A DNA stretch of 64,000 bases from Dielma sp000508965 (lineage in GTDB: Bacteria; Bacillota_I; Bacilli_A; Erysipelotrichales; Erysipelotrichaceae), in contig BAHV02000002.1 of NCBI GenBank assembly GCA_000508965.1, positions 194,503-258,502 on the forward strand. The letters run 5' to 3'. The number at the start of each line of letters is the position of its first letter. Positions within the stretch are counted from its first letter, which is position 1. The notes under the pieces were generated by a model. That model was not told the DNA's origin. It saw nothing but the letters and a program-made list of their open reading frames with translations, and searched no databases. Below are positions 7,737-16,924 of the stretch, piece by piece. The translations under genes were made by a program, and so were the position numbers.

Positions 7737-9092
7737 CTAACGCAGAATGTCGCAGATGTCTTTTAAACCGCTGTTCGTCGTAACAACGATTACCTGATCG
7801 CCAACCATGATCATATCCTGACCGCGCGGAGTGATTGTTTTACCCTTGCGGATAATTGAACAAATCAGCAGATTGCTTTTCAGTGATAATTTATCAAAGG
7901 TTTTGCCGATGATTGGAGAATCTTTTTTTATATTGAAAGCTAGGGCTTCTACTTTGTCATTGACAATTCGGTATAATGTTTCGATATTGCTGCCCATTGA
8001 ATTCTGCATTGCTCTTACATACTGCAGTATATATTCAGCGGTGATGTTTTTAGGACAGATGATGCTGCCGAGGTTTAGATGGGCAATAATTTCAGTAAAG
8101 GAAATCCGATTGATCTTTGTTACGATTTTTGCATTAGAACATGATGCAACATAAAGTGATAATAGAATATTTTCCTCATCGACATCAGTTAATGATACAA
8201 AACATTCCGCATATTCAATGCCTTCTTCCTGAAGCAGAGTTTCATTAGTACCATCACCTTGAATGATAACGGCATCAGGCAATAAAATACTCAATTCTTC
8301 ACAGCGTGCTCTGTCACGCTCAATAATTTTCACATGCAGGCCCAGCCCTAATAGCTGTTTAGCTAAATGATAGGCAATTTTACCGCCGCCAACGATCATA
8401 CAATGCTTAATGCTTGTTGTTTTGATGCCGATTTTCTTAAAAAAGTGATAGGTCTGTTTTGGTGATGCGACAAAGGAAATAGTATCTAATTCCTGCAGTA
8501 CAAAATTTCCATCGGGAATGATTACCGCATCCTCGCGTTCAACCGCACAAATTAATACATCACAGCGCAGCTTTTCCACCAGTTCAAAAATATGCAGCTG
8601 ATGCAGCACACTGCCCTTAGGAATCTGTATTTTAAGCAATTCAACCCGGCCGCGGGCAAAGGTGTCAATTTCAATTGCCGAAGGAAAAAGCACCAGTCTG
8701 CCGATTTCTCTGGCTGCCGCCATTTCAGGATTAATGATCATTGAAATGCCTAATTCATTGCGCAAAAAGGCAGTTTCATTATCATAGATTGGATTGCGGA
8801 CACGCGCAATTGTTTTACAGTTACCAGCCTTTTTTGCGATCAGACAGGAAAGCAGATTGATTTCATCTGAATCAGTAACAGCGATAAATAAATCTGCGTC
8901 CTCAATGCCGGCTTCACTTTGTACACTATAACTGATGCCATTGCCGACAATTCCGATAACATCATAGGAAGAAGATGCTTTTTCTAAAGCCGTATGGTTA
9001 ACATCGATCAACGTAATATCATGACCTTCTCGATTAAGCTGTTCAGCTAGTGTGGAACCCACTTTTCCACAGCCTGCGATGATTGTTTTCAT
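7737..9092 (-). CDS. trkA: Trk potassium uptake regulatory subunit (double RCK)
   Basis: Cytoplasmic NAD(H)/ATP-binding gating ring subunit of the TrkH channel. It is 451 aa with two tandem RCK units: the first Rossmann motif is GCGKVGSTLAEQL (residues 7-19) and the second is VGGGKIAYHLAKQL near residue 230; each is followed by an RCK_C domain, near residues 140-220 and 370-450. It is upstream of trkH with a 9-bp gap. The minus-strand promoter would lie in the 109-bp gap before 9202, and no strong box is seen. Confidence 0.94.
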   Translation of the reverse strand: MKTIIAGCGKVGSTLAEQLNREGHDITLIDVNHTALEKASSSYDVIGIVGNGISYSVQSEAGIEDADLFIAVTDSDEINLLSCLIAKKAGNCKTIARVRNPIYDNETAFLRNELGISMIINPEMAAAREIGRLVLFPSAIEIDTFARGRVELLKIQIPKGSVLHQLHIFELVEKLRCDVLICAVEREDAVIIPDGNFVLQELDTISFVASPKQTYHFFKKIGIKTTSIKHCMIVGGGKIAYHLAKQLLGLGLHVKIIERDRARCEELSILLPDAVIIQGDGTNETLLQEEGIEYAECFVSLTDVDEENILLSLYVASCSNAKIVTKINRISFTEIIAHLNLGSIICPKNITAEYILQYVRAMQNSMGSNIETLYRIVNDKVEALAFNIKKDSPIIGKTFDKLSLKSNLLICSIIRKGKTITPRGQDMIMVGDQVIVVTTNSGLKDICDILR

Positions 9093-9170
9093 ATCCTACC
9101 TCATGTATGCATTTTATCTGATTGAACTATAACACAATTCAGACTGAAACTTCAAGCCAGGCAAAGTTAA

Positions 9171-9203
9171 AATAAAACAAGCCGGACATCCGCCGGCTTG
9201 TTT
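9171..9203 (-). terminator. Terminator of the GntR-ABC operon
   Basis: Perfect 11-bp stem AAACAAGCCGG / CCGGCTTGTTT (9175-9185, 9193-9203) with a 7-base loop. On the minus strand it overlaps the stop of the permease gene and is followed by TTTTATTTT. Confidence 0.88.
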
Positions 9204-9834
9204 AAAATTCTTTATGTTGGTAAATCTTGGCTGCCATCAGATAAGAAAGCAGCAGAGCAGCGATGCCCAGCATCGGCATGAGCATACAAAACAGCATGAT
9301 CGTACTTTCTGATATGAGTGCTATTGAAACATCACTTTGGGTAATAAGGGCCGTGAGGATACTAGGCAGTATAAAGATGAGAATCAATGCAATCCTGGCT
9401 TTATCAGGCCCAAACTTATAATTTAATACAAGAATCAGCGAGATCAGGATCATGATAAATCCAAAAAGCACGCTGTATGAGGGTATCAGCAGATAGACTT
9501 CACTGAAATTCTGCATGATAACCGCTGAAAATAAATAGCTTAACAATGAGGCTGCGAAAAACAGTAATGATAAAATAATCGTCACAAAATAGCGGGCAAT
9601 GACAATTTCATTGCGTTTTATCGGCATGGTGCACGCATAACAATCCCAATTAGATAATTTATCATAGGAGAAAGTCACAAAGGCAGCCATGATTGAAATT
9701 GGCATTACCATCATTGCACCGCTTAACGGTGAACCGCTGCTTAAGCCTAAAAACAGAAATAAAGCAAAAATCAGTAAGAGTGATTTACCATAGCTTTTTA
9801 AAGTTATGATATCTTTCAGTACTAATCCCTTCAT
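9202..9834 (-). CDS. ABC-2 type transporter permease
   Basis: Membrane subunit of a small ABC exporter, 210 aa, with about six hydrophobic segments. The start MKGLVLKDIITLKSYGKSLL is typical of the ABC2_membrane_2 group, in which a short cytoplasmic lead carries K-D before the first helix. A cytoplasmic loop near residue 60-75 (SNWDCYACTMPIKRNEIV) matches the conserved L-P-x-x-R-x-x-I pattern. Its start overlaps the end of the ATPase gene by 4 bp. With a YtrA-type regulator upstream, this resembles bacterial modules that respond to cell-envelope antibiotics; substrate unknown. Confidence 0.82.
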   Translation of the reverse strand: MKGLVLKDIITLKSYGKSLLLIFALFLFLGLSSGSPLSGAMMVMPISIMAAFVTFSYDKLSNWDCYACTMPIKRNEIVIARYFVTIILSLLFFAASLLSYLFSAVIMQNFSEVYLLIPSYSVLFGFIMILISLILVLNYKFGPDKARIALILIFILPSILTALITQSDVSIALISESTIMLFCMLMPMLGIAALLLSYLMAAKIYQHKEF

Positions 9835-10676
9835 GCCAGCTCATCTCCTTTCACATAGAAAACCATTAAATCATCAATCGATATTGGATCACAAACCGCT
9901 TCCGGATATGCCTGGTGAATCTGCTGACGATTATCAATCAAATATTCACAGCCAAAGGTATGCCGCATTTGACGCAGCTTATGAGCATCTTTTAAGATTT
10001 CTTCATTCTGGGTTTTTAATACACCATAATTATCCTTTAATTCATCTTTATCCTTTTCAAAAAGAATCTTTCCCTTATGGATAAAAATAATGCGGTCAGC
10101 AATTTTCTCAAGATCACTGGTAATGTGTGAAGAAAAGAATATTGAATGATCTTCATCTTGTATAAAATCAAGAAAAATATCAAGAATATCGTTGCGGCTG
10201 ATCGGATCAAGCCCACTGGTTGCCTCATCAAGTATCAACAGCTTTGGATGATGTGCAAGGGCGGCTGCAATGCTGACCTTCATTTTCATTCCTTTCGATA
10301 ATTGCTTCATGGCCCGGTTGACTGGCAGCTCCCAATCGGCACAATAGTGATAAAACAGCTGTGAATCCCAATTCTTATAAGTATTTTTTAGAATGAGATC
10401 GATATCTTTGGCACTTAAACCCTCATAAAAGAAATTTTGATCAAAGACAACACCAATTTCTTCTTTTATTTCATTGCTGATGGGTTTGCCGAATAATTTA
10501 ATCTCTCCCTGATCAATCATGATACAGTTTAAGATACTTTTAATCGTTGTTGTTTTACCGGCACCATTTTCACCTATAAAGCCGACAATGCAGCCTGCCG
10601 GTACGGTAAAACTGACATTGTTTAGCTGAAATTGTTCATATTTTTTGTTTATATGATTTACTTCAATGTGGTTCAT
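9831..10676 (-). CDS. ABC transporter ATP-binding protein
   Basis: Nucleotide-binding subunit, 281 aa. Walker A GENGAGKTTT near residue 38, Q-loop VFDQNFFY near 80, signature LSKGMKMKVSIA near 132, Walker B LLILDEATSGLDP near 152 and switch His FSSHITSD near 185. The signature is LSKG rather than LSGG, as is common in this export subgroup. The start at 10676 is preferred because AGGAGG lies 8 bp upstream; an in-frame ATG seven codons earlier contains that site. It overlaps the GntR stop by one base (TAATG), which points to translational coupling. Confidence 0.93.
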   Translation of the reverse strand: MNHIEVNHINKKYEQFQLNNVSFTVPAGCIVGFIGENGAGKTTTIKSILNCIMIDQGEIKLFGKPISNEIKEEIGVVFDQNFFYEGLSAKDIDLILKNTYKNWDSQLFYHYCADWELPVNRAMKQLSKGMKMKVSIAAALAHHPKLLILDEATSGLDPISRNDILDIFLDFIQDEDHSIFFSSHITSDLEKIADRIIFIHKGKILFEKDKDELKDNYGVLKTQNEEILKDAHKLRQMRHTFGCEYLIDNRQQIHQAYPEAVCDPISIDDLMVFYVKGDELA

Positions 10677-11053
10677 TATGAAACCTCCTCGTAGCATATA
10701 TCTAGTATTTCAATTAATTCCTGTTTACTGATATTGGCAGTTTGAGCAGTATTTACAGCCTTTTGCATCATTTCTTCAATTTGGCGGTATAGTTCTTCAC
10801 GAACAATTTCTTTATTTTTGAGTGAAACAAAGCTGCCGCGGCCTGCCTGAGTTGTAATAAAACCGCTTTTTTCTAATTCTTCATAAGCTCTTTTTGTCGT
10901 TATGACGCTGATTCTGAGTTCTTTCGCAAGAAAGCGAATGGAAGGCAACGCTTCTCCTTCTTTTAATTCATTGTTTAAGATAGCCGTTTTGATCTGTGCA
11001 CAAATCTGTTCATAAATCGGCTTCTCATTTGAATTGCTGATATATATTTGCAT
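10676..11053 (-). CDS. GntR-family regulator, YtrA subfamily
   Basis: Short 125-aa repressor: winged helix-turn-helix at residues 10-75 (PIYEQICAQIKTAI, GEALPSIRFLAKELRIS, TTKRAYEELEKSGFI, GRGSFV), then a brief helical tail for dimerisation and no ligand-binding domain, as in YtrA. The start at 11053 follows GTGAGG; upstream in-frame ATGs fall in the operator. First gene of an operon with an ABC ATPase and permease, the standard YtrA context. It probably represses its own operon through the repeats at 11081-11109. Confidence 0.9.
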   Translation of the reverse strand: MQIYISNSNEKPIYEQICAQIKTAILNNELKEGEALPSIRFLAKELRISVITTKRAYEELEKSGFITTQAGRGSFVSLKNKEIVREELYRQIEEMMQKAVNTAQTANISKQELIEILDICYEEVS

Positions 11054-11080
11054 CGATTCAACCTCACTGTTCATATATGA

Positions 11081-11117
11081 CATATACAGTATATACACGC
11101 ATATACAGTTTTGTCAA
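11081..11117 (-). promoter_or_regulatory. Promoter and repeat operator of the GntR-ABC operon
   Basis: On the minus strand TTGACA (11117-11112) is followed by TATATACT about 16-18 bp later. CATATACAGT occurs twice on the plus strand (11081-11090 and 11100-11109), and a palindromic GTATATAC (11089-11096) lies between them. The repeats span the -10 region and the spacer, where a YtrA-type repressor would act. Confidence 0.65.
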
Positions 11118-11213
11118 GTTCTCTTAAGTGACAAATCATTCATTTGTATTTGGGATATGAACGTGTTAAAATAATCATAAGATAAAGAGTACTCAAAGAA
11201 GGAGGAAGAATCT

Positions 11214-11537
11214 ATGAAATTAATTATTGCTATCATGTCAAATGATGACAGCCCAGCTGTTTCATCTGCATTAACCAAAGAGAATTATTCAGTGACTCGT
11301 TTAGCGACTACCGGCGGTTTCCTGCGCGCAGGCAATACAACGCTGTTGGTCGGCTGTGAAGATGACCGTGTGGATCACGCTATTGAAGTAATCGGTGAGT
11401 ATAGCCGCCGGCGTACAGAAATTGTACCTTCTACCGCATCTTATGATATCGGCCGTTATGCTTCTTTCCCTGTTGAAGTGCAGGTTGGCGGCGCTACGAT
11501 CTTCGTCGTTGATGTAGAGAAATTTATTAAGTTATAG
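11214..11537 (+). CDS. darA: Cyclic-di-AMP receptor, PII-like
   Basis: DarA/PstA (YaaQ) is a trimeric PII-like protein that binds cyclic di-AMP. It is 107 aa, the usual length. Diagnostic stretches: MKLIIAIMSNDDSPAVSSAL at the start, TTGGFLRAGNTTLLVGCED (residues 32-50, T-loop base and nucleotide pocket) and the C-terminal VGGATIFVVDVEKF. The partner that DarA controls is unknown in most species. In B. subtilis it lies beside tmk and holB; here it stands alone with its own terminator. The ribosome binding site is AAGGAGGAAG. Confidence 0.95.
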   Translation: MKLIIAIMSNDDSPAVSSALTKENYSVTRLATTGGFLRAGNTTLLVGCEDDRVDHAIEVIGEYSRRRTEIVPSTASYDIGRYASFPVEVQVGGATIFVVDVEKFIKL

Positions 11538-11543
11538 TATCAG

Positions 11544-11568
11544 AGAAGCCGGTTAACGGCTTTTCTTT
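11544..11568 (+). terminator. Terminator after darA
   Basis: AAGCCG-GTTAA-CGGCTT stem-loop (11546-11562), extended by weaker pairs and followed by TTCTTTT. It ends directly before the GGAGG site of the next gene. Confidence 0.7.
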
Positions 11569-11580
11569 TGGAGGAAAATC

Positions 11581-12714
11581 ATGTTAAGTGAAAATTGTTT
11601 AGCTTTTATTGAACAGCATGAAAATGACTTGCTGCAGCTGATTGAAACATTGTGCGGCATCTGTGCCCCAAGCAATCAAGAACATCAAAGAACCATGTTT
11701 GTTGAGCAATGGCTTAAAAAGCAGGGCTGTGAACAGGTAAAGGTTGATGAAGCAGGCAACGTTTTATACTTTTATCAATGTGAAGAACATGAGCGCTGGA
11801 TGCTTGGCGTGGCCCATATGGATACCGTGTTCCCTGACTTAGAACCAATGCCATTTTCAATTGAAGGCAATCTGATGAAATGTCCGGGTGTCGGCGATGA
11901 TACGGCCAATTTAGCGGTGCTGATGATGTGTGCAAAATATCTTGCTGAATATAAACCGGCAATGAAACAGGGACTGCTGCTGGCGGCTGATACCGGCGAA
12001 GAAGGATTAGGTAATTTAAAGGGATGCAAGCAGATACTGAAGGATTATGGTGATCGGATCGATCAAGTATTAGCGCTGGACGGCACTTATGAAGAAGCTG
12101 TAAACAGAGCCGTTGGCTCACTGCGTTATAAGGTAAAGGTTAAAACCGAAGGCGGTCATTCCTATGGCTGTTTCGGCAACCGCAACGCCATTCATCAGCT
12201 CGCCTCTTTGATCAATGTCCTCTATGCCTATAAAGTACCTTCAACCAGCAAAACAACGTATAATGTCGGCAGTATCAGCGGCGGCACGAGTATCAATACA
12301 ATCGCGCAAAATGCGGAAATGTTGTTTGAAATTCGCTCGGACTGCCAAGCGGATATGGCTGCGTGTGATGAATATTTTCATTCCGCTGTTAAAACACTGG
12401 CAGCAAACGATGTTGAAATCGATGTGCAGCTGCTGGGGGAAAGACCGTGTATGGGTGATGTTGACAAGGAAAAGCAGCAGGCACTTGAAACATGGGCAAA
12501 GACTTTGATACAAGGCTATACGAATAAGGAAATTAATTTTCAAAGCGGCTCCACCGACTGCAACATCCCATTTTCAATGGGGATACCTTCCATCTGCTTC
12601 GGAGCTTATTTGGGTGATGGCGCCCATACCCGTGAGGAAATAATTGAAATCGACTCGTTGAAAATTGGCTTTAAGCTTGGTATGGAAGCCTTATTAAAGG
12701 AAATTAAGCAATAA
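11581..12714 (+). CDS. M20-family metallopeptidase
   Basis: Zinc-dependent exopeptidase or deacylase, 377 aa. The metal ligands are visible: GVAHMDTVFP (His near residue 79), GVGDDTANLA (bridging Asp near 103), ADTGEEGLGN (catalytic Glu and ligand Glu near 142), ALDGTYEEA (Asp near 166) and the late GDGAHTREE (His near 352). The dimerisation domain, residues 180-300, begins with VKTEGGHSYGCFG, the conserved oxyanion-hole His. Closest in style to peptidase T-like or carboxypeptidase G2-like members; substrate not deducible. Monocistronic. Confidence 0.9.
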   Translation: MLSENCLAFIEQHENDLLQLIETLCGICAPSNQEHQRTMFVEQWLKKQGCEQVKVDEAGNVLYFYQCEEHERWMLGVAHMDTVFPDLEPMPFSIEGNLMKCPGVGDDTANLAVLMMCAKYLAEYKPAMKQGLLLAADTGEEGLGNLKGCKQILKDYGDRIDQVLALDGTYEEAVNRAVGSLRYKVKVKTEGGHSYGCFGNRNAIHQLASLINVLYAYKVPSTSKTTYNVGSISGGTSINTIAQNAEMLFEIRSDCQADMAACDEYFHSAVKTLAANDVEIDVQLLGERPCMGDVDKEKQQALETWAKTLIQGYTNKEINFQSGSTDCNIPFSMGIPSICFGAYLGDGAHTREEIIEIDSLKIGFKLGMEALLKEIKQ

Positions 12715-12790
12715 ATTATCATTTCAACTGATCATTGCATGAAATTATGTGCAATTTTAACATACTCAATGAGAAATCACTTAAACTGCG

Positions 12791-12819
12791 TTGGAACTGA
12801 TTTATTTTTGGAGTATAAT
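12791..12819 (+). promoter_or_regulatory. Promoter of the TauE-like gene
   Basis: TTGGAA (12791-12796), 17-bp spacer, TATAAT (12814-12819), followed by AAGGAGG. Confidence 0.65.
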
Positions 12820-12848
12820 TAATGTTACTATAAGGAGGAAAAAGCGCA

Positions 12849-13625
12849 ATGATCGGTATTATTTACGCAATTGTTATTTTTATCGCAACCTTTTTGGGTG
12901 CCTGTGCCGGCCTGGGCGGCGGTGTTATTATAAAACCTGTATTGGATTTTATTGGCGCTCATGATCTTGCTACAATATCGTTTTTATCGGCATCCGCAGT
13001 CTTTACGATGTCGTTGTATTCTACCTTTAAACAAATCAGAAATAAAGTGAAATTTGATTTTATCATGATCCTGCTGATTTCCGTTGGTGCGATTGTTGGC
13101 GGCAATATTGGCTCAACATTATTCAACAGCATGCTTTCCATCATGGATGAGGGACTGCTGAAAGCCATTCAGGCGATTTTGCTGGCTGGACTGCTAATTA
13201 TTGTACTGGTTAATATGAATGGTAATTTTAAGACGTATCATATAAAGAATAAGCCGGTCATGCTGATTATTGGCTTAGTCCTGGGAACGCTTTCTTCTTT
13301 CCTCGGTATTGGCGGCGGGCCGATCAATGTTGCCGTTTTTGTCTTCTTCTTCTCGATTGAAATGAAAACGGCGACCGTCTATTCTATCGCGACGATCTTA
13401 TTCTCACAGGCATCAAAATTATTTACGATTGCGACGACCAGCGGTTTCGCCATTTTTGATTTAAGTTTGTTATTCTATACTTTACCGGCAGCTGTATTAG
13501 GCGGTATTATCGGAACCTTTGTCAATAAAAAATCGGATGAAAAAATCATCCGGAATATCTTTAATGTCACAGTCGCATTATTAGTTCTTTTAAATATCTA
13601 CAATGCTGTTACGGCTCTGCTGTAA
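12849..13625 (+). CDS. TauE/SafE-family anion exporter
   Basis: Integral membrane protein, 258 aa, with eight predicted hydrophobic segments in two repeated halves, each opening with the family's glycine-rich helix: GACAGLGGGVIIKPVLD (residues 17-33) and SSFLGIGGGPINVAVFV (residues 149-165). Members export sulfite, sulfoacetate or related small organic anions. It ends inside the 3' end of the convergent PfkB kinase gene (36-bp overlap), an unusually tight arrangement in this window. Substrate unknown. Confidence 0.88.
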   Translation: MIGIIYAIVIFIATFLGACAGLGGGVIIKPVLDFIGAHDLATISFLSASAVFTMSLYSTFKQIRNKVKFDFIMILLISVGAIVGGNIGSTLFNSMLSIMDEGLLKAIQAILLAGLLIIVLVNMNGNFKTYHIKNKPVMLIIGLVLGTLSSFLGIGGGPINVAVFVFFFSIEMKTATVYSIATILFSQASKLFTIATTSGFAIFDLSLLFYTLPAAVLGGIIGTFVNKKSDEKIIRNIFNVTVALLVLLNIYNAVTALL

Positions 13626-14411
13626 CAGTTTTAATTTGCTGATTGATGGGGAGACAACCTCGGGATGACAAAATTTCTCAGCTGCTGTCCGCTGTCCGAA
13701 GCTGACACATTCATCAAAAGGCAGATCACTTAAATAGGCACTCATGAAGCCAGCCGCAAAAGTATCGCCGCAGCCAAGGGAATATCCCGGCTGATCCGTA
13801 CATGCCGGCTGTTTTTTTATGCCGGCGTAATCATAGATCACACCCTCTTTATCACAGGTGATTATGACCCAGGCAAAGCGCTTTTTTAATTGTGTTATCG
13901 TGGCTTCTAAATCAGGGTTCAGCTTTGCGGCTTCTTCACGGTTGATAATCAAGCCATGCATGAAAGCATCACCGGAAGGAATTGAACCAGAGAAAATGAC
14001 CTTGTTTGGCATCGGCAAGAGCTTTTCATTGTCGGTCAGCACATAGGACTGAGGAATCTGCAGCGGTGACTGAAATAGAAAGGTGGATGAAATAGTTGAA
14101 AGCTTCATGTGCTGATGGCGGTCAGAAAGAAAAGCAAAGAGCGGTGAAGGGGCGTCGACAACTGTTTTATGTAATGTTATATATTTACTATTTAGTGTGT
14201 TATGAATCAATTGGGCAAAATCATCATTGCCGAGAATCGTATAAAAATGAACAGGAAAATCAAGCAGCGCGCAGTTTCTTGCCGTGTTGCACATGCTGCC
14301 GCCGACCGATACTGACATGCTTCCCTTGTTGCATTGGTTAAACTTCAGGACTTCTTTAGCGGTAAATACTTGGTCGATCATTGATGTGCCGATGATTGCT
14401 AATTCTTTCAT
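13590..14411 (-). CDS. PfkB-family sugar or nucleoside kinase
   Basis: Ribokinase-fold kinase, 273 aa, slightly short of the usual 300. Substrate-side glycine motif VGGSMCNTARNCALL (residues 36-50), ATP/anion-hole motif GYSLGCGDTFAAGFMSAYL with the catalytic Asp near residue 217. The region between residues 100 and 160 is less conserved, and the pseudouridine kinase/ribokinase specificity residues cannot be assigned. Monocistronic on the minus strand, starting after GAGGTCAT. The 3' end overlaps the TauE-like gene by 36 bp, so both genes must share or lack a terminator there. Confidence 0.85.
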   Translation of the reverse strand: MKELAIIGTSMIDQVFTAKEVLKFNQCNKGSMSVSVGGSMCNTARNCALLDFPVHFYTILGNDDFAQLIHNTLNSKYITLHKTVVDAPSPLFAFLSDRHQHMKLSTISSTFLFQSPLQIPQSYVLTDNEKLLPMPNKVIFSGSIPSGDAFMHGLIINREEAAKLNPDLEATITQLKKRFAWVIITCDKEGVIYDYAGIKKQPACTDQPGYSLGCGDTFAAGFMSAYLSDLPFDECVSFGQRTAAEKFCHPEVVSPSISKLKLLQQSRNSIVDI

Positions 14412-14499
14412 TGTATGACCTCTTTTCTTATTTAAAGGATAACATATTTTATTGAAAATTGAATCGGGATTTTTTCATTTCTTACATTTCGGCTTGCCA

Positions 14500-14528
14500 T
14501 TGTATTCATTGAAGCAACCCTTTATAAT
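14500..14528 (+). promoter_or_regulatory. Promoter of nrdDG
   Basis: TTGTAT (14500-14505), 17-bp spacer, perfect TATAAT (14523-14528). I saw no pair of NrdR boxes (ACACTATATATT-like) around it. Confidence 0.65.
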
Positions 14529-14560
14529 TGTACTACATGCGTTGCAGGGAGGATGAAATT

Positions 14561-16924
14561 ATGATTACAAAAATAAAAAAACGTGACGGCAGAGAAGACC
14601 TTTTTTCTCCGGATCGGATTACCCGCGCGATCTTTTTGGCTGCTAGTACAGTAGCTAAAGAAGAGGGTACGGAGGCTGATTATAATACTGCTGAATATCT
14701 GACAGACCGGGTTGTTGGGCTGTTAAGCAAGGAATTTAAAGATGTTGTGCCAACCGTGGAACAGGTACAGGATGCGGTCGTTAAGGTGCTGATTGAAACC
14801 GGTCATGCGAAGACCAGTGAAAAATATATTCTGTATCGAGCGGAACGGACAAAGATTCGCAACATGAAAACCCGCCTGATGAAAACGATTGAAGAAATTA
14901 CTTTCTCGGATTCTGATGAGAGTGATTTAAAGCGTGATAATGCCAATATTGACGGCAATACCGCTATGGGAACCATGCTGCAGTATGGCAGTGCGGTTTC
15001 TAAAGAATTCTGTATGAGTCAATTGATGAATCCTGAACATGCAGCGCTGCATGAGAATGGAGATATTCATATTCATGATATGGATTTCATGAATATGGGA
15101 ACGCTGACTTGCTGTCAGATAGACTTAAATCAATTGTTTAAAGGCGGGTTTTCTACGGGTCATGGTTTCTTAAGAGAACCGCAGGATATTATGAGTTATG
15201 CGGCATTAGGAGCCATTGCGATTCAAAGCAATCAAAATGATCAGCATGGCGGGCAGTCAGTACCGGCATTTGATTTCTATATGGCACCGGGAATCATTAA
15301 AACTTTCAGAAAGAGTTATATTGATAATGTAAAAAAAGCTGTTGAATTGACGGTTGATGCCAATGCTGATCCAAGTGCTGATCTAAAAGCATTACAGGAT
15401 CATGAGGATTTATATCCGCGTTTAGAAATGAATCCTGAATATTTGGCTCGCCAAAAAGCAATCTTGACTGAGAAGTATGGTCTTGAACCTGAGGTTTTAA
15501 AGAGAATCGAGGATTTTGCTTACAGTGAAGCATATGCCGAAACGGATAAGAAAACTTATCAGGCGATGGAAGGCTTTATTCATAATCTGAATACGATGCA
15601 TTCAAGAGCCGGTGCGCAGGTACCGTTCTCAAGTATTAACTTCGGCACCGATATTTCACCGGAGGGCAGAATGGTTTCCAAAAACCTTGTATTAGCTCAA
15701 GAGGCAGGTCTTGGTAATGGTGAAACACCGATTTTCCCGATTCTGATTTTTAAGGTTAAAGAGGGTATCAACTATAATGAGCAAGATCCAAACTATGATC
15801 TATTCAAATTGAGCTGCCGTGTTTCCGCGAAGCGTCTGTTCCCGAATTTCTCATTCCTTGATGCGCCGTTTAATAAACAATATTATATTCCGGGCCGTCC
15901 AGAATCTGAAGCTACCTACATGGGCTGCAGAACACGTGTAGTCGGTAACGTATGCGGCGAAGAAACTGTCAATGGCCGCGGTAATATTTCCTTTACATCA
16001 ATCAATTTACCGCGTATCGGTATCAAGCATGGGGTTGTGACTCTAGGCCGTTTTGATGAAGCCGGTTTCTTTGCTGAACTTGACAGTAAGATTGACGCCG
16101 TCTTTGCGCAGCTGTTGGAAAGAATGATCATTCAGGGACATAAGCGGGTTAAAAATTTCCCATTCCTGATGGGTCAGGGCGTATGGCGTGGTTCTGAAAA
16201 TCTGGATTGGAATGATACGCTGGAAGAGGTTATCAAACAGGGTACTTTAACGGTTGGATTCATCGGTCTTGCAGAATGCTTGAAAGCAGCCATCGGTGTG
16301 CATCATGGTGAAAGTGAAGAAGCGCAGAAGCTGGGCTTGAAGATTGTTTCACATATGCGTGAGAGAGCAGATCAGGCTGCTCAGCAGTATAAATTGAATT
16401 TCTCATTGATTGCGACGCCAGCTGAAGGATTGTCAGGCCGCTTTACCCGTATGGATAAAAAACGCTATGGCATCATTGAAGGGGTCACGGATCGTGATTA
16501 TTATACAAACAGCTTCCATGTGCCTGTTTATTATCACATTAATGCGTTTGAAAAGATTAAAAAGGAAGCGCCTTATCATGAGATGACTAACGGCGGTCAT
16601 ATTACATATATTGAAATGGATGGCGATCCGCTGAATAATCTGGAAGCCTTTGAAGCTGTTGTACGCTGCATGAAGGAAAGCGGTGTTGGTTATGGAAGTG
16701 TCAATCACCCGGTTGACCGCGATCCAGTCTGCGGATATTCAGGGGTGATTGAAGGTCACTGCTGTCCAAAATGCGGCCGCGATGAATTAAAGAGCGAAGT
16801 TAAGTTTGAGAAAATCCGCCGTATTACCGGCTATTTGGTAGGTACTTTGGATCGTTTCAATGACGCGAAAGCTGCGGAAGAAAGAGATCGTGTCAAGCAT
16901 GTTGTAAGCAGCACGCATGAGTAA
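14561..16924 (+). CDS. nrdD: Anaerobic ribonucleoside-triphosphate reductase (class III)
   Basis: Glycyl-radical enzyme that makes deoxyribonucleoside triphosphates without oxygen. It is 787 aa from ATG 14561, preceded by GGGAGG. An ATP-cone (allosteric) domain occupies residues 1-95 (IKKRDGREDLFSPDRI...). The barrel includes DIHIHDMDFMNMG and SRAGAQVPFSSINFGTD. The C-terminus holds the zinc site VCGYSGVIEGHCCPKCG (four Cys) and the glycyl-radical block RITGYLVGTLDRFNDAK, with Gly as the radical site. The activase nrdG overlaps by 8 bp. Its presence indicates an anaerobic or facultative lifestyle. Confidence 0.97.
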   Translation: MITKIKKRDGREDLFSPDRITRAIFLAASTVAKEEGTEADYNTAEYLTDRVVGLLSKEFKDVVPTVEQVQDAVVKVLIETGHAKTSEKYILYRAERTKIRNMKTRLMKTIEEITFSDSDESDLKRDNANIDGNTAMGTMLQYGSAVSKEFCMSQLMNPEHAALHENGDIHIHDMDFMNMGTLTCCQIDLNQLFKGGFSTGHGFLREPQDIMSYAALGAIAIQSNQNDQHGGQSVPAFDFYMAPGIIKTFRKSYIDNVKKAVELTVDANADPSADLKALQDHEDLYPRLEMNPEYLARQKAILTEKYGLEPEVLKRIEDFAYSEAYAETDKKTYQAMEGFIHNLNTMHSRAGAQVPFSSINFGTDISPEGRMVSKNLVLAQEAGLGNGETPIFPILIFKVKEGINYNEQDPNYDLFKLSCRVSAKRLFPNFSFLDAPFNKQYYIPGRPESEATYMGCRTRVVGNVCGEETVNGRGNISFTSINLPRIGIKHGVVTLGRFDEAGFFAELDSKIDAVFAQLLERMIIQGHKRVKNFPFLMGQGVWRGSENLDWNDTLEEVIKQGTLTVGFIGLAECLKAAIGVHHGESEEAQKLGLKIVSHMRERADQAAQQYKLNFSLIATPAEGLSGRFTRMDKKRYGIIEGVTDRDYYTNSFHVPVYYHINAFEKIKKEAPYHEMTNGGHITYIEMDGDPLNNLEAFEAVVRCMKESGVGYGSVNHPVDRDPVCGYSGVIEGHCCPKCGRDELKSEVKFEKIRRITGYLVGTLDRFNDAKAAEERDRVKHVVSSTHE

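Noticed and set aside
15926..15940. ACACGTGT palindrome
   Set aside because: Within conserved nrdD codons; no promoter nearby.
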